Part shown: positions 54,365 to 63,600 of the stretch, piece by piece | How positions within the stretch are numbered: the stretch's first letter is position 1 | Layout: each line of letters opens with the position of its first letter | Source of the DNA: Paracoccus sp. MKU1 | GTDB taxonomy: Bacteria > Pseudomonadota > Alphaproteobacteria > Rhodobacterales > Rhodobacteraceae | Assembly: GCF_001447385.1 (NCBI RefSeq) | Contig: NZ_LLWQ01000125.1 | Coordinates: 60 to 64,059, forward strand | Length of the DNA stretch: 64,000 nucleotides | Reading direction: 5' to 3' | Translations under genes and position numbers: made by a program | Notes under the pieces: model-generated | Databases searched by the model: none | What the model saw: the letters and a program-made list of their open reading frames with translations, nothing else | What the model was told of the DNA's origin: nothing

Positions 54365-56448
54365 CCATGGCCGAGACGACCTCGGGTGCCGGCCGGGCGG
54401 CGCGGCCGCTGGTCATTACCGGGATTCTGCTGCTGATCGTGCTGTCCATGGTGATCCCCATGCCGGCGCGGCTGCTGGATCTGGGAATCGCGCTGTCCAT
54501 CGCCAGCGCGACCCTGATCCTGGTGATGGCCTCGCTGGTGGAAAAGCCCACCGATTTCCAGGCTTTCCCGGTCCTGCTGCTGGTCTCGCTGCTGATCCGG
54601 CTGTCGCTCAACATCTCATCGACCCGGCTGATCCTGACCGATGGCCAGAACGGCACCGCCGCCGCCGGCCATGTCATCGAGGCCTTCGCCGAGTTCGTGG
54701 CCGGCGGCTCGCTTCTGGTGGGGCTGACGGTCTTTGCCGTGATCACGGTGGTGAACTTCATGGTCATCACCAAGGGCTCGGGGCGCATGGCCGAGGTCTC
54801 GGCCCGTTTCGCGCTGGATTCCCTGCCCGGCAAGCAGTTGGCCATCGACGGCGACCTGAACTCGGGGGCCATCGACCATGACGAGGCCAAGCGCCGCCGT
54901 GCCCGCGAACAGCGCGAGATCAGCTTTTTCGGCTCGCTTGATGGGGCGTCGAAATTCGTCAAGGGCGATGCCATCGCCGGCCTGGTCATCACGCTGATCA
55001 ACCTGTTCGTCGGCCTAGCCGCTGGCGTGCTTGTGCATGGCATGCCGGTGGGGGAGGCGATGACCACCTACTCCAAGCTGACCATCGGCGACGGGCTGGT
55101 CAGTCAGGTTCCGGCGCTGATCACCTCGATGGCCGCGGCCCTGCTGCTGTCCCGGGGCGGCGCGACCGAGACCACCGCCGATCTTCTGTCGCAGCAATTC
55201 CTCAGCAACTGGCAGGTACCCTTCATCTGTGCGGTCGGGATGCTGTTCATCGGGCTGGTCCCAGGCATGCCGACACTGGTTTTTTTCGGCCTGGCTGCGG
55301 TGCTGGGCGTGGCGGCCTGGTTCATTCGCGCCCGGCAGGAAACGGCCTGCCCGGAGGATGTTGCCGCGGCAGAACCCCAACTCGCCGCTTCGGCGCAGAC
55401 CCGCATCGGCGACGTGCTGGATACCGATGAGATCTGCGTCGAGATCGGCGCCGGCCTGATCCTCAGTGCGCTGGATCCGGTGCGCGGGCTGGGCCAGCGC
55501 ATCACCAATCTGCGGCTGCATGTCGCCCGCGCCTATGGTCTGATCCTGCCCGATGTCCGCATCACCGACGGCACCGGCTTCCAGGAGGGCGAATATGTCA
55601 TCCGGGTGCAGGGCGTGGTGCGCGGCAAGGGTGTCCTGCGGCCGCATGGGGTGCTGGCGCTCGGCGGGGAAACCACGCTCGAGGGACTGGATGGCGAAAG
55701 CGTGCGTGAGCCGGTCTATGGCAGCGCCGCGCGCTGGATCGCGTCGGAATGGCAGGACGAGGCGGCGATCGCCGGCGCCACCGTCGTTACCCCGATGGAG
55801 GTTCTGTCCACTCACCTGATGGAGGTGGTCAAGACCAATCTGCCCGCACTTCTGACCATGTCCTCGATGCAGCGCATGATCCGCGAGCTGTGCAGCGTTT
55901 CGGACGAGCACCGTGCCCAGCTCAACCAGCGCTTCTTCGACAGCATGGTGCCGGACAAGGTGACGCCCGAACTGCTGCTGGCTGTTCTGCGCGGCTTGCT
56001 GGAGGAGCGGATCTCGATCCGCAACCTGGTGCTGATTACCGATGCGGTGCATGAGGCGCGTAGCGCCGCCACTCCCGAGGCCGTCTATGAACAGGTCCGC
56101 AAGCGCCTGCGCGGCCAGATCACCGAGCAGTTCCTGGACCTGGAAGGCCGTCTCGAACTGTTGCAACTGCATCCGCAATGGGAGGCCGAGATCGCCCGCG
56201 CCGAAGCCGAGGGCACCAGGGCGGGGGCCGGCGCCATCCCGCAGATCCAGAAACGGCTGATCGATGCCGTGCAGGCCACCCTGGGCGAACTGCCCCCCGG
56301 GCTGGAGGTGGTTCTGGCGGTGGCCGATCACCGCCGGCGCTTGGTGCGGATGATGCTGTCTTCGGCGGGGATCGCGACGCCGGTTCTGGGGCTGGACGAG
56401 ATCGATCCGGCCGCACAAGTCCGGCTGCGGGGAGTGGTCGGCCCATGA
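54361..56448 (+). CDS. flhA: Flagellar export protein FlhA
   Basis: The 695-residue protein has about eight N-terminal membrane segments and the FHIPEP landmark VASLVEKPTDFQAFPVLLLVSLLIRLSLNISSTRLIL, followed by the cytoplasmic nonamer-ring domain (from about residue 330). It selects and feeds export substrates through the gate. AAGGAG lies 7 bp upstream of ATG 54361. Confidence 0.93.
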   Translation: MTMAETTSGAGRAARPLVITGILLLIVLSMVIPMPARLLDLGIALSIASATLILVMASLVEKPTDFQAFPVLLLVSLLIRLSLNISSTRLILTDGQNGTAAAGHVIEAFAEFVAGGSLLVGLTVFAVITVVNFMVITKGSGRMAEVSARFALDSLPGKQLAIDGDLNSGAIDHDEAKRRRAREQREISFFGSLDGASKFVKGDAIAGLVITLINLFVGLAAGVLVHGMPVGEAMTTYSKLTIGDGLVSQVPALITSMAAALLLSRGGATETTADLLSQQFLSNWQVPFICAVGMLFIGLVPGMPTLVFFGLAAVLGVAAWFIRARQETACPEDVAAAEPQLAASAQTRIGDVLDTDEICVEIGAGLILSALDPVRGLGQRITNLRLHVARAYGLILPDVRITDGTGFQEGEYVIRVQGVVRGKGVLRPHGVLALGGETTLEGLDGESVREPVYGSAARWIASEWQDEAAIAGATVVTPMEVLSTHLMEVVKTNLPALLTMSSMQRMIRELCSVSDEHRAQLNQRFFDSMVPDKVTPELLLAVLRGLLEERISIRNLVLITDAVHEARSAATPEAVYEQVRKRLRGQITEQFLDLEGRLELLQLHPQWEAEIARAEAEGTRAGAGAIPQIQKRLIDAVQATLGELPPGLEVVLAVADHRRRLVRMMLSSAGIATPVLGLDEIDPAAQVRLRGVVGP

Positions 56449-57203
56449 CCCAGTGGCTCGCGGATCCGCGCATGGCGACCATGCTGGTCGCGCTGCTGCT
56501 GACCTATTGCCGGGTGCAGGCCTGCTTCCTGATGCTGCCGGTTCTGTCCGAGCGCGCCATGCCGGTCAGGATACGCGCGGGGCTGGCCATGGCGGTCACC
56601 CCCCTGCTGGCGGAGCAGGCGCGAGCCGTAGGCGAAATCGACGGCTTGCTGCAACTCGCCGCCCTGGCGGGGGCCGAGATCCTGTCGGGCCTGGTGCTGG
56701 GCGGGCTGGTGCGGCTGTTTGCCGTTGCGCTGGACATTGCGGCGACGGCCATGGCCGCCACCGCATCGTTGTCGCAGCTGGTCGGCGGCGCCAATGAATA
56801 TTCCCCGCATCCGATCGGCAACCTGCTGCATCTGGCCGGGTTGGCCGTCCTGATGGCTCTGGGGTTTCCTGTGCTTGCCTGCGATCTCTTGCGCGAAAGC
56901 CTGGTGCTGCGGCCCCTTGGGGACTGGCCGCAGATTTCCCAGCTTTTGCCCAGCGCGGTTGCGCTGGTCCGGCAGAGCTTTGTTCTGGCCATGCTGCTGG
57001 CGGCCCCGTTCATCCTGGGCGGTTTCCTGTTCCAGGTTCTCTCGGGCATGATCAGCAAGGTCATGCCCACCCTGCCGGTGATGTTCATCACCGCGCCCGG
57101 CGCCATCCTGCTGGCGTTGCTGGCGCTGGCCGTGCTGGCGCCCTCGATCCTCTCGGTCTGGGCCGATGCGGTGCTGGACAGGATGGGAGCGCTGCTGCGA
57201 TGA
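56445..57203 (+). CDS. fliR: Flagellar export gate protein FliR
   Basis: The 252-residue membrane protein has about six hydrophobic segments and FliR landmarks: RVQACFLMLPVLSERAMPVRIRAGLAMAVTPLL and LLAAPFILGGFLFQVLSGMISKVMPTLPVMFITAP. It completes the FliPQR-FlhB gate. ATGA overlaps on both ends couple it to flhA and flhB. Confidence 0.9.
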   Translation: MTQWLADPRMATMLVALLLTYCRVQACFLMLPVLSERAMPVRIRAGLAMAVTPLLAEQARAVGEIDGLLQLAALAGAEILSGLVLGGLVRLFAVALDIAATAMAATASLSQLVGGANEYSPHPIGNLLHLAGLAVLMALGFPVLACDLLRESLVLRPLGDWPQISQLLPSAVALVRQSFVLAMLLAAPFILGGFLFQVLSGMISKVMPTLPVMFITAPGAILLALLALAVLAPSILSVWADAVLDRMGALLR

Positions 57204-58306
57204 GCCAGGAAAGCAGCGATGACAAGCAATTCGACGCCACCGAAAGCAAGCTGCGCAAGGCGCGGCAGGAAGGCGACGTCCCGCGCTCGACCGAGCTGCA
57301 ATCGGCGCTGATGTATCTGGGCTTCTGGTTCGCGGCGCTGTTCGCCACGGCCTGGGCCGCGCCGGCATGGATCGCCATGGCGGCGCGCGCGCTGGGCGGG
57401 GAGCCATGGCCCGATGCCGAAGGGCGCGCCGTCACCGACCTGGCGCGCGCCCTGGCGGGGCAGGCCGGGTTGGCGACCCTGGCCGGCGTCGCGATCATGG
57501 CGTTGCCGATCCTGCTTGGCATGGTGGCGCAACGTTCGATCGTGCTGACGCCCAAGAAGCTGCTGCCCGATTTCAAGCGCATCAATCCGGCCAAGAATGC
57601 CGCGCAGAAGTTCGGGAAGAGCGGGCTGGTCACCTTTGCCATCTCGCTGGGCAAGGCGCTGCTGGTCGGCCTGGGGGGCTGGTTTCTCTACGTCTCGCTT
57701 CTGTCCTGGCTGATGGCCTCGGGGGCCATGCAGGATCTGCAATGGGTCGAGGGGCTGGGGCTGATCCTGCGCCGGGCGGTGCTCTTGGCGCTGGGGATCG
57801 GCGCGGTTTTCGCCGTTATCGACCTGATCTGGAAGCGGCTCGAATACCTGAAGCGACACCGCATGTCGCGGCAGGAGATGCAGGACGAACACAAGGAAAA
57901 CGAGGGCGACCCGCATCTGAAGGCGGCGCGCCGGCAAAAGGGCGTGGACATCGTTCTCAGCACCATGCTGGCCGATGTCCAGAAGGCCGATGTCATTATC
58001 GTCAACCCGACGCATTACGCCGTGGCGCTCGAATGGAAGCGCGGCAGCGGCCGGGCTCCGGTCTGCCTGGCGAAAGGGGTCGACGAGGTTGCGCGCCGCA
58101 TCCGCGAACGTGCCCAGGACCATCGGGTGCCGATCTGGTCCGATCCGCCCTGCGCCCGCGCGCTGCATGCGACGGTCGAGATCGGGCAGGAGATCAAGGC
58201 CGAACATTTCGCCCCGGTCGCCGCCGCCATCCGCTTTGCCGAGGCGATGCGCAAGAAGGCCCGCGAGGGCTGGGGCGGCTTGCCCCGCCGCAAGGAGAGG
58301 ACATGA
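57200..58306 (+). CDS. flhB: Flagellar export switch protein FlhB
   Basis: The 368-residue protein has four membrane segments and a cytoplasmic domain with the autocleavage site NPTH near residue 269 (VIIVNPTHYAVALEW), then a PPCARALHATVEIGQEI segment. Cleavage switches export from rod/hook to filament proteins. It starts with the usual SDDKQFDATESKLRKARQEGDVPRS. Confidence 0.93.
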   Translation: MSQESSDDKQFDATESKLRKARQEGDVPRSTELQSALMYLGFWFAALFATAWAAPAWIAMAARALGGEPWPDAEGRAVTDLARALAGQAGLATLAGVAIMALPILLGMVAQRSIVLTPKKLLPDFKRINPAKNAAQKFGKSGLVTFAISLGKALLVGLGGWFLYVSLLSWLMASGAMQDLQWVEGLGLILRRAVLLALGIGAVFAVIDLIWKRLEYLKRHRMSRQEMQDEHKENEGDPHLKAARRQKGVDIVLSTMLADVQKADVIIVNPTHYAVALEWKRGSGRAPVCLAKGVDEVARRIRERAQDHRVPIWSDPPCARALHATVEIGQEIKAEHFAPVAAAIRFAEAMRKKAREGWGGLPRRKERT

Positions 58307-58689
58307 GGCGCGACCCCGATGCGCTGGCCAGACTGGAGCGGATAGCCCGATTGAAGGCGGATATGGAGCTGCGCCGGCTGGCCGCGTTTCGCGCGCATGT
58401 CGAGGCGGCGCGTCACCGCATCGACCAGCTCGAAGCCGAACTGGAGACGATCTATCGCTCGGATCGGCCGTTCTCGATTGCCGAGGCGCGACTGACCAAT
58501 GCCCTGGCCGGTGAGCGGAGTCGGGCTCTGCTGGCCGCCGAGGAGGAACTGGCCCGGCTCCTGCCCGGCTATGAATTGGCCCGGCAGGCCGCCGCGCGCG
58601 AATTCGGCCGCGGCGAGGCCGTGCATGCGCTGCGCCAGAATCTGATCGCACGGCGGCGGCAGGACCGGCTGCGACGAGGCGGCGGGTGA
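58303..58689 (+). CDS. Coiled-coil protein at the end of the flagellar arm (FliJ-like)
   Basis: The 128-residue protein is almost entirely a charged coiled coil: DPDALARLERIARLKADMELRRLAAFRAHVEAARHRIDQLEAELETI ... ALRQNLIARRRQDRLRRGGG. FliJ, the export chaperone escort, has this look, but its sequence is too loosely conserved to be sure. The start overlaps flhB (ATGA), so it is the last gene of the rightward operon. Confidence 0.55.
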   Translation: MRRDPDALARLERIARLKADMELRRLAAFRAHVEAARHRIDQLEAELETIYRSDRPFSIAEARLTNALAGERSRALLAAEEELARLLPGYELARQAAAREFGRGEAVHALRQNLIARRRQDRLRRGGG

Positions 58690-59563
58690 CGGCACAGGCG
58701 CGCAGCGAATGGCGCGGTGGGCGACATGGCATGCCCGGCGGCGGATGCCGGACGGGACGGGTGGCCGTCGCCACTCAGGCGGTTTCGGCGCCGGCCAGCC
58801 GCAGTCGGTCGAAAGAACGCGGCCATCGGATGGATATCTGTCCTGGCCAGCATGGGATGGTGGCGCCTGCATCTGTCGGTGGCGATCTTGCCGCGCCTGC
58901 ATCGAAGGGCGCTGCGGGGGCCCGGACCGCCGGGCGACCGGCGCTGCCTTGCGCGGCAGGTTTGTCGGGGGGTTATACTTTTTCGGCATAACCGCCTCGT
59001 GTGATCCGGGGATCGGAGGCCGCAACTCCGTCCCGCCGGCCGTGGCGGTCCGGCCGTGGCCGTCCGGCTTCCGATCGGGGGGGCGGGGGGCCCGTGCCGA
59101 ATCGCGACCGGTGCTGCCGTCTTTTTTGTTGCCGGCGGAACCGCCGAGTTGGTCGTCCCCCGTCACGGCGCGGCTATGGGCGGCCGAATCACGGAAACGG
59201 CATGTCTGCCCGGCGGGATTTCGCGGGCTTGGTTCCCCCGGCTCAGCATCATTGCGGCGGCGCGGATGCAATGCGCATCGCCGCGGTTCATAAGCAAAAG
59301 CAGCGATTTCCCAGGCTTTTCGCCGCCCGCGTCATGGGGCCGTCCGGGGGCCGGCGATTCCCCATTGCTCCGCCGGGAGGGCTGGGGCAATCAAGTAGGC
59401 GAAATTTAGACATATTGGGCTTCACATCGCGCAGAGGCTTTGCAAAGAATCCGGTTTGCTTTATGAACGGGACAGCGCGATTTGCGGCAGCGTTACGGTA
59501 TCTGTGTTTTGTCCTGCGGGCCTCGCGGGGCAAGTTAAGGAGTAGTGAGGGGGGGTGTTGCGG
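58690..59563. other. 874-bp gene-poor stretch with an operator-like inverted repeat
   Basis: I see no convincing coding region: the frames present are short, lack ribosome sites and have no recognisable motif. GGTTAT (58971-58976) and ATAACC (58988-58993) form an inverted repeat with an 11-bp spacer, and CTGCC/GGCAG can pair just before it. The last 200 bp before tetR are more AT-rich and probably hold its promoter. Confidence 0.5.
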
Positions 59564-60208
59564 ATGCCTAAGGCTCTTCCGGTAACGCGCGGTCGCAAAT
59601 TCCTACAGGTGCTGGAGGGCGCCCGGACGATATTTCTGCGCGATGGGTTCGAAGGGGCAAGTGTCGATGACATCGCCCGCGAGGCGAGCGTGTCCAAGGC
59701 GACGCTTTACAGCTATTTCCCCGACAAGCGCGTCATGTTCATGGAAGTCTTCCGCAACGAGCTTGCGCGCGAGGCCGCCGATGCCAGCGCCCTGATCGAG
59801 GTCGAGCTGCCGGTCGAACAGGTGCTGCCCTTCATCGTCCAGATCATTTCGGCGCATATGATTTCGGAATTCGGGCTGCGCATTTTCCGGGTCAGCGTGG
59901 GCGAGGCGGAACGTTTCCCCTCGCTCGCGCAGGAATATTACGAAGCCGGGCCGGCGCTGCTGCGCCAGCAACTCATCGGCTATTTCGAACGCTGCGTCCA
60001 GCGTGGCGAATTGCGCATTCCCGATCTGGAACTGGCTGCCGATCAGCTTATCGAACTGGCCGGGGTCACCATTCACGACCGCGCGCTGTTCCTGGGCCCG
60101 CAATCGGTGGACAAGGAGCTTTTGCGCAAGGTGAACCGCAGCGCGGTGGCCATGTTCCTGGCCTGCTACGGCAACGGCCGAAATGCGCTGATCGAAGCGG
60201 CCGAATAG
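59564..60208 (+). CDS. TetR-family transcriptional regulator
   Basis: The 214-residue regulator has the TetR DNA-binding domain at residues 13-55: FLRDGFEGASVDDIAREASVSKATLYSYFPDKRVMF. The rest is an alpha-helical ligand domain. A ligand or target is not apparent from neighbours, which are lipoprotein genes. ATG 59564 is preferred over the TTG at 59555. Confidence 0.87.
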   Translation: MPKALPVTRGRKFLQVLEGARTIFLRDGFEGASVDDIAREASVSKATLYSYFPDKRVMFMEVFRNELAREAADASALIEVELPVEQVLPFIVQIISAHMISEFGLRIFRVSVGEAERFPSLAQEYYEAGPALLRQQLIGYFERCVQRGELRIPDLELAADQLIELAGVTIHDRALFLGPQSVDKELLRKVNRSAVAMFLACYGNGRNALIEAAE

Positions 60209-60328
60209 GCGCAATCCGGCGCGGTTTCGCTGCAACGCCGGGCCTTATTCATCGCCGGGCCGCTTCTCATTTTCCAGCCGCACCCTTATGATGCCGCGCC
60301 AGAAATTCCCTCACTGGATGATTGCCCG

Positions 60329-60667
60329 ATGACCCGAGCCCTGATCGCGCTTCTTGCTCTTGCCCCCCTTGCCGCTTGCGCCCCGGCCTATGCGCCGGCG
60401 CCCGAGCCGGTCCCGGCCGTCGCGCCGCTGCCGCCCGTGCCGGTGGCCGGTGTCAGCGGGCTGGAATCGCGCGAGCCCGACGCCTGCCATGCCAAGAACT
60501 ATGTCTCGGCCCTGGGCCAGCCTGGCAGCATCATTCCCACCCTGGGCGTGACCCGCGACTATCGCGTCGTCGAATATCGCGGCATCGAGCCGCAGGAATA
60601 CGATCCGCTGCGCATCGTCTTCCGGCTGGATGCGGCAGGCAATATCTACAATATCGATTGCGGCTGA
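60329..60667 (+). CDS. I78-family peptidase inhibitor lipoprotein, first copy
   Basis: The 112-residue protein has a lipobox Cys at 17 (LAPLAAC), a Pro/Ala spacer and the I78 core: EPDACHAKNYVSALGQPGSIIPTLGVTRDYRVVEYRGIEPQEYDPLRIVFRLDAAGNIYNIDCG. The paired Cys and the D-x-D-P-x-R-x-x-F-x-x-D pattern fit the potato-inhibitor-I-like fold that guards against serine proteases. A second copy follows 3 bp later. Confidence 0.72.
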   Translation: MTRALIALLALAPLAACAPAYAPAPEPVPAVAPLPPVPVAGVSGLESREPDACHAKNYVSALGQPGSIIPTLGVTRDYRVVEYRGIEPQEYDPLRIVFRLDAAGNIYNIDCG

Positions 60668-60670
60668 CGG

Positions 60671-60958
60671 ATGCGGTGGATCGGACGAATCCTGATGCTC
60701 GCGCCGCTTTGCGCGCTTGCCGCCTGTGCCGAGGCGCCGCCCCCGGCATCGGCACCCCAGCCCGGGGCCGATAGCTGCAATGCCGCGTCGTTCCGCGGTC
60801 TGGTCGGCCAGCCGCGCGAGGTGCTGGACAGGATGACCTTGCCTGCCGGCACCCGCATCATCGGTCCGCGCGACGCGGTGACGATGGACTTCAGCCCCGG
60901 CCGGCTGAATTTCGAGATCGGCGAGAACGGCCGGATCGCCAAGATCGGCTGTTATTGA
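60671..60958 (+). CDS. I78-family peptidase inhibitor lipoprotein, second copy
   Basis: The 95-residue protein has a lipobox Cys near residue 19 (LAACAEA) and a shorter I78 core: DSCNAASFRGLVGQPREVLDRMTLPAGTRIIGPRDAVTMDFSPGRLNFEIGENGRIAKIGCY. It follows the first copy after 3 bp and is a divergent tandem duplicate. Both would face the periplasm or be anchored at the outer membrane. Confidence 0.72.
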   Translation: MRWIGRILMLAPLCALAACAEAPPPASAPQPGADSCNAASFRGLVGQPREVLDRMTLPAGTRIIGPRDAVTMDFSPGRLNFEIGENGRIAKIGCY

Positions 60959-61305
60959 CACGCATGGCCGCGGCGGCGGATCGCCGCGCCCATATGCGGC
61001 GGGCTTGCGGCATGACGAGGTCCCAGGCCGCCCGCCCTGGCGGTTTTGGGACAGGGACACGCCCCATTCCCCGCCCGCCTTTCGCGGTATCCGTCACGGT
61101 ATGGCGGCCGTTCCGGCTGGGCCGCATCCGGCTTGACCCGTCCCATGCGCCGGCCGTATCGGCCGATCCGGCGAGGGCCGTGCCCTGCCTCGCGCCCTGG
61201 CCGGGATCGCGGCTATGGACCGGCTGGGGCGGATGTTCTAGACATTTCCCGGGGCAAGCGGACGGCCGGGCGCCGGTCCGAGAGGTTTCCGGAGGAGCTG
61301 GGGAA
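60959..61305. other. 347-bp intergenic region before the LacI-type regulator
   Basis: No gene is supported. The GC-rich stretch 61000-61250 has frames in several phases without ribosome sites. It probably holds the promoter and any autoregulatory site for the LacI-kynureninase unit, but I cannot point to a clear operator. Confidence 0.45.
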
Positions 61306-62334
61306 TTGGCCACGCTGAAGGATGTCGCGCGCGCCGCCGGGCTGTCGATCACCCAGACCAGCCGGGCGCTGAACGATCATTCCGACGTGAACGAGATGAC
61401 GCGCAAGCGGGTCAAGGCCGTGGCGCGGTCGCTGAACTATCAGGCCAACATCTCGGCGCGCAAGCTGGTGACCGGCCGCTCGGGCATGGTGGCGCTGGTG
61501 GTGCCGCAATCGACCAATCTGGCCCAGGACGGACTGTTCATCGAGGGCGTCGCCGGGCTGTCGGCGCAGTTCTCGGGCCGCGGCATGCAGTTCGTGCTGC
61601 ATGTCATGCGCCAGCAGGAGCCGATCATCGAGGTTTACAAGCGCCTGATCGGCAATGGCGTGCTGGACGGGTTCGTGCTGTTCAGCCCGTCGGACGACGA
61701 CCCGCGGGCGGCCTTCCTGCGGGAAAACGATATCCCCTTCGTCGTGCATGGCCGCATCGGCCCGGCGCCCGACCACGCCTATTTCGACATCGAGAACGAG
61801 GGCATCCTGTATCAGATGGCCAGCCATCTGACCGGGCTGGGCCATCGCCGCATCGCGCTGATCAACGGCCGGCAGGGGCTCAGCTTCGCCTCGGCCCGGC
61901 TGCGCGGTTATCGCCGGGCGCTGGAGCAGGCCGGCATCGCATTCGATCCGGCGCTGACCCGGCATGGCGAGATGACCGAGGCGCTGGGGCTGGTCTCGAC
62001 CGTCGAGATGTTCCGCCTGGGCGGTCCGCCGCCGACCGCCATCCTCTGTAGCCATGTCCATATCGCCAAGGGGGTTTACAAGGCGCTGGAGGCGCTGGAC
62101 CTGGGGATTCCCGGCGATGTCTCGGTCATGGCGCATGACGACCACCTGCCGGCGCTGCGGGCCTCGGCCTTCTTCCCGGCGCTCAGCGTCACCAAGGCGC
62201 CGCTGCGCGACAGTTGGGAGCCCCTGGCCGACTGCCTCGCCGGCCTGCTGGAGGGCCGGCCGCTCAAGGAATTGCAGCGCGTCGGCCCGCATGAGCTCAT
62301 CATCCGCAACTCGACCGGCCCGGCGCCGGAATGA
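61306..62334 (+). CDS. LacI-family transcriptional regulator
   Basis: The 342-residue regulator begins LATLKDVARAAGLSITQTSRALNDHSDVNEMTRKRVKAVARSLNYQANISARKL, the LacI helix-turn-helix and hinge. The rest is a periplasmic-binding-like ligand domain (VSVMAHDDHLPALRA near 275). The TTG start at 61306 is preferred because GGAGGAG lies 8 bp upstream. It overlaps the kynureninase region and probably controls it, with a tryptophan-breakdown signal as a candidate inducer. Confidence 0.85.
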   Translation: MATLKDVARAAGLSITQTSRALNDHSDVNEMTRKRVKAVARSLNYQANISARKLVTGRSGMVALVVPQSTNLAQDGLFIEGVAGLSAQFSGRGMQFVLHVMRQQEPIIEVYKRLIGNGVLDGFVLFSPSDDDPRAAFLRENDIPFVVHGRIGPAPDHAYFDIENEGILYQMASHLTGLGHRRIALINGRQGLSFASARLRGYRRALEQAGIAFDPALTRHGEMTEALGLVSTVEMFRLGGPPPTAILCSHVHIAKGVYKALEALDLGIPGDVSVMAHDDHLPALRASAFFPALSVTKAPLRDSWEPLADCLAGLLEGRPLKELQRVGPHELIIRNSTGPAPE

Positions 62335-62351
62335 ACAGCCAAGGACAAGCC

Positions 62352-63596
62352 ATGACCCTTCCCGACCGTGCCGCGATCGAGGCGATGGACGCGCAGGACC
62401 CGCTGCGCCACCTGCGCGACGCCTTCATCCTGTCCCCGGACGAGGTCTATCTGGACGGCAATTCCCTGGGCGTCCCGACCCGCGCCGCGCAGGAGGAGTT
62501 GCTGCGCGCCGCCCGCGACGAATGGGGCGGCGAATTGATCCGCAGCTGGAACGGCGCTGGCTGGTTCGACCTGCCCATCGAACTGGGGAACCGCATCGGA
62601 AGGCTGATCGGCGCCGCGCCCGGGCAGGTGGTGGTGGCGGATACCACCTCGGTCAACATCTACAAGGCGCTGCATGCCGCCATGGGGCTGCGGCCGGGGC
62701 GCAAGACCATCGTCGCGGAAAGCGGCAGTTTTCCGACCGATCTCTATATCGCCGAGGGCGTGGTCTCGACCCTGCCCGGCGCGCAGTTGCGGCTGGAGGG
62801 CGTGGACGGCGCGACCATCGAGGAGATGTTGGACGCCGATGTCGCCGCCGTGCTGGTCAACCATGTGAACTACAAGACCGGCGAGCTGCGCGACATGGCC
62901 GCGCTGACCGCCCGTATCCACGCGGCGGGCGCCGTCGCCGTCTGGGATCTGTGCCACTCGGCGGGCGCGCTGCCGGTGGAACTGGACGCGGCCGGGGCGG
63001 ATTTCGCCGTCGGCTGCACCTATAAATACCTGAACGGCGGGCCGGGCTCGCCGGCCTTCGTCTATGTCGCCCGCCGGCATCTGGGGCAGGCGCGCCAGCC
63101 GCTCAGCGGCTGGTGGGGGCATGCCCGGCCCTTTGCCTTCGAGACGGGCTACGAGGGCGATCCCGGCATCCGCCGCTTTCAATGCGGCACCCAGCCGATC
63201 CTGTCGATGCGGGCGCTGAAGGGCGCGCTGGCGATCTGGGATGGCGTGGACATGGCTCTGCTGCGGGCGAAAAGCCTGGCCCTGACCGACCTGTTCATCC
63301 GGCTGGTCGAGGCGCGTTGTGCCGGCCTGGGGCTGGAGCTGGAAAGCCCGCGCGACGGCGCCCGGCGCGGCAGCCAGGTCGCCTGGCGCCACGATCATGC
63401 CTGGCCGGTGATGCAGGCGCTGATCGCGCGCGGGGTGATCGGCGATTTCCGCGCGCCTTCGACGCTGCGTTTCGGCTTTGCCCCGCTCTACCTGCGCCAT
63501 GTCGATGTGCTGCACGCGGTCGAGGCGCTGGAGGACGTGCTGCGCAGCGAAAGCTGGCGCGATCCGCGCTTCGCCATGCGCGCCGCGGTGACCTGA
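62352..63596 (+). CDS. kynU: Kynureninase
   Basis: The 414-residue PLP enzyme splits kynurenine or 3-hydroxykynurenine to anthranilate compounds and alanine. Landmarks are VYLDGNSLGVPTRAAQE, VWDLCHSAGALPVELDAAGADFAVGCTYKYLNGGPGSP (Schiff-base Lys near residue 226) and GWWGHARPFAFETGYEGDPGIRRFQCGTQPI. ATG 62352 has AAGG 8 bp upstream; ATG 62331 overlaps the LacI stop. No kynA or kynB is in view. Confidence 0.93.
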   Translation: MTLPDRAAIEAMDAQDPLRHLRDAFILSPDEVYLDGNSLGVPTRAAQEELLRAARDEWGGELIRSWNGAGWFDLPIELGNRIGRLIGAAPGQVVVADTTSVNIYKALHAAMGLRPGRKTIVAESGSFPTDLYIAEGVVSTLPGAQLRLEGVDGATIEEMLDADVAAVLVNHVNYKTGELRDMAALTARIHAAGAVAVWDLCHSAGALPVELDAAGADFAVGCTYKYLNGGPGSPAFVYVARRHLGQARQPLSGWWGHARPFAFETGYEGDPGIRRFQCGTQPILSMRALKGALAIWDGVDMALLRAKSLALTDLFIRLVEARCAGLGLELESPRDGARRGSQVAWRHDHAWPVMQALIARGVIGDFRAPSTLRFGFAPLYLRHVDVLHAVEALEDVLRSESWRDPRFAMRAAVT

Positions 63597-63600
63597 GGCG

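Noticed and set aside
58717..59004. Short frames in the gap after the coiled-coil flagellar gene
   Set aside because: Several overlapping frames exist but none has a ribosome site, a family motif or a codon pattern like that of the neighbours.
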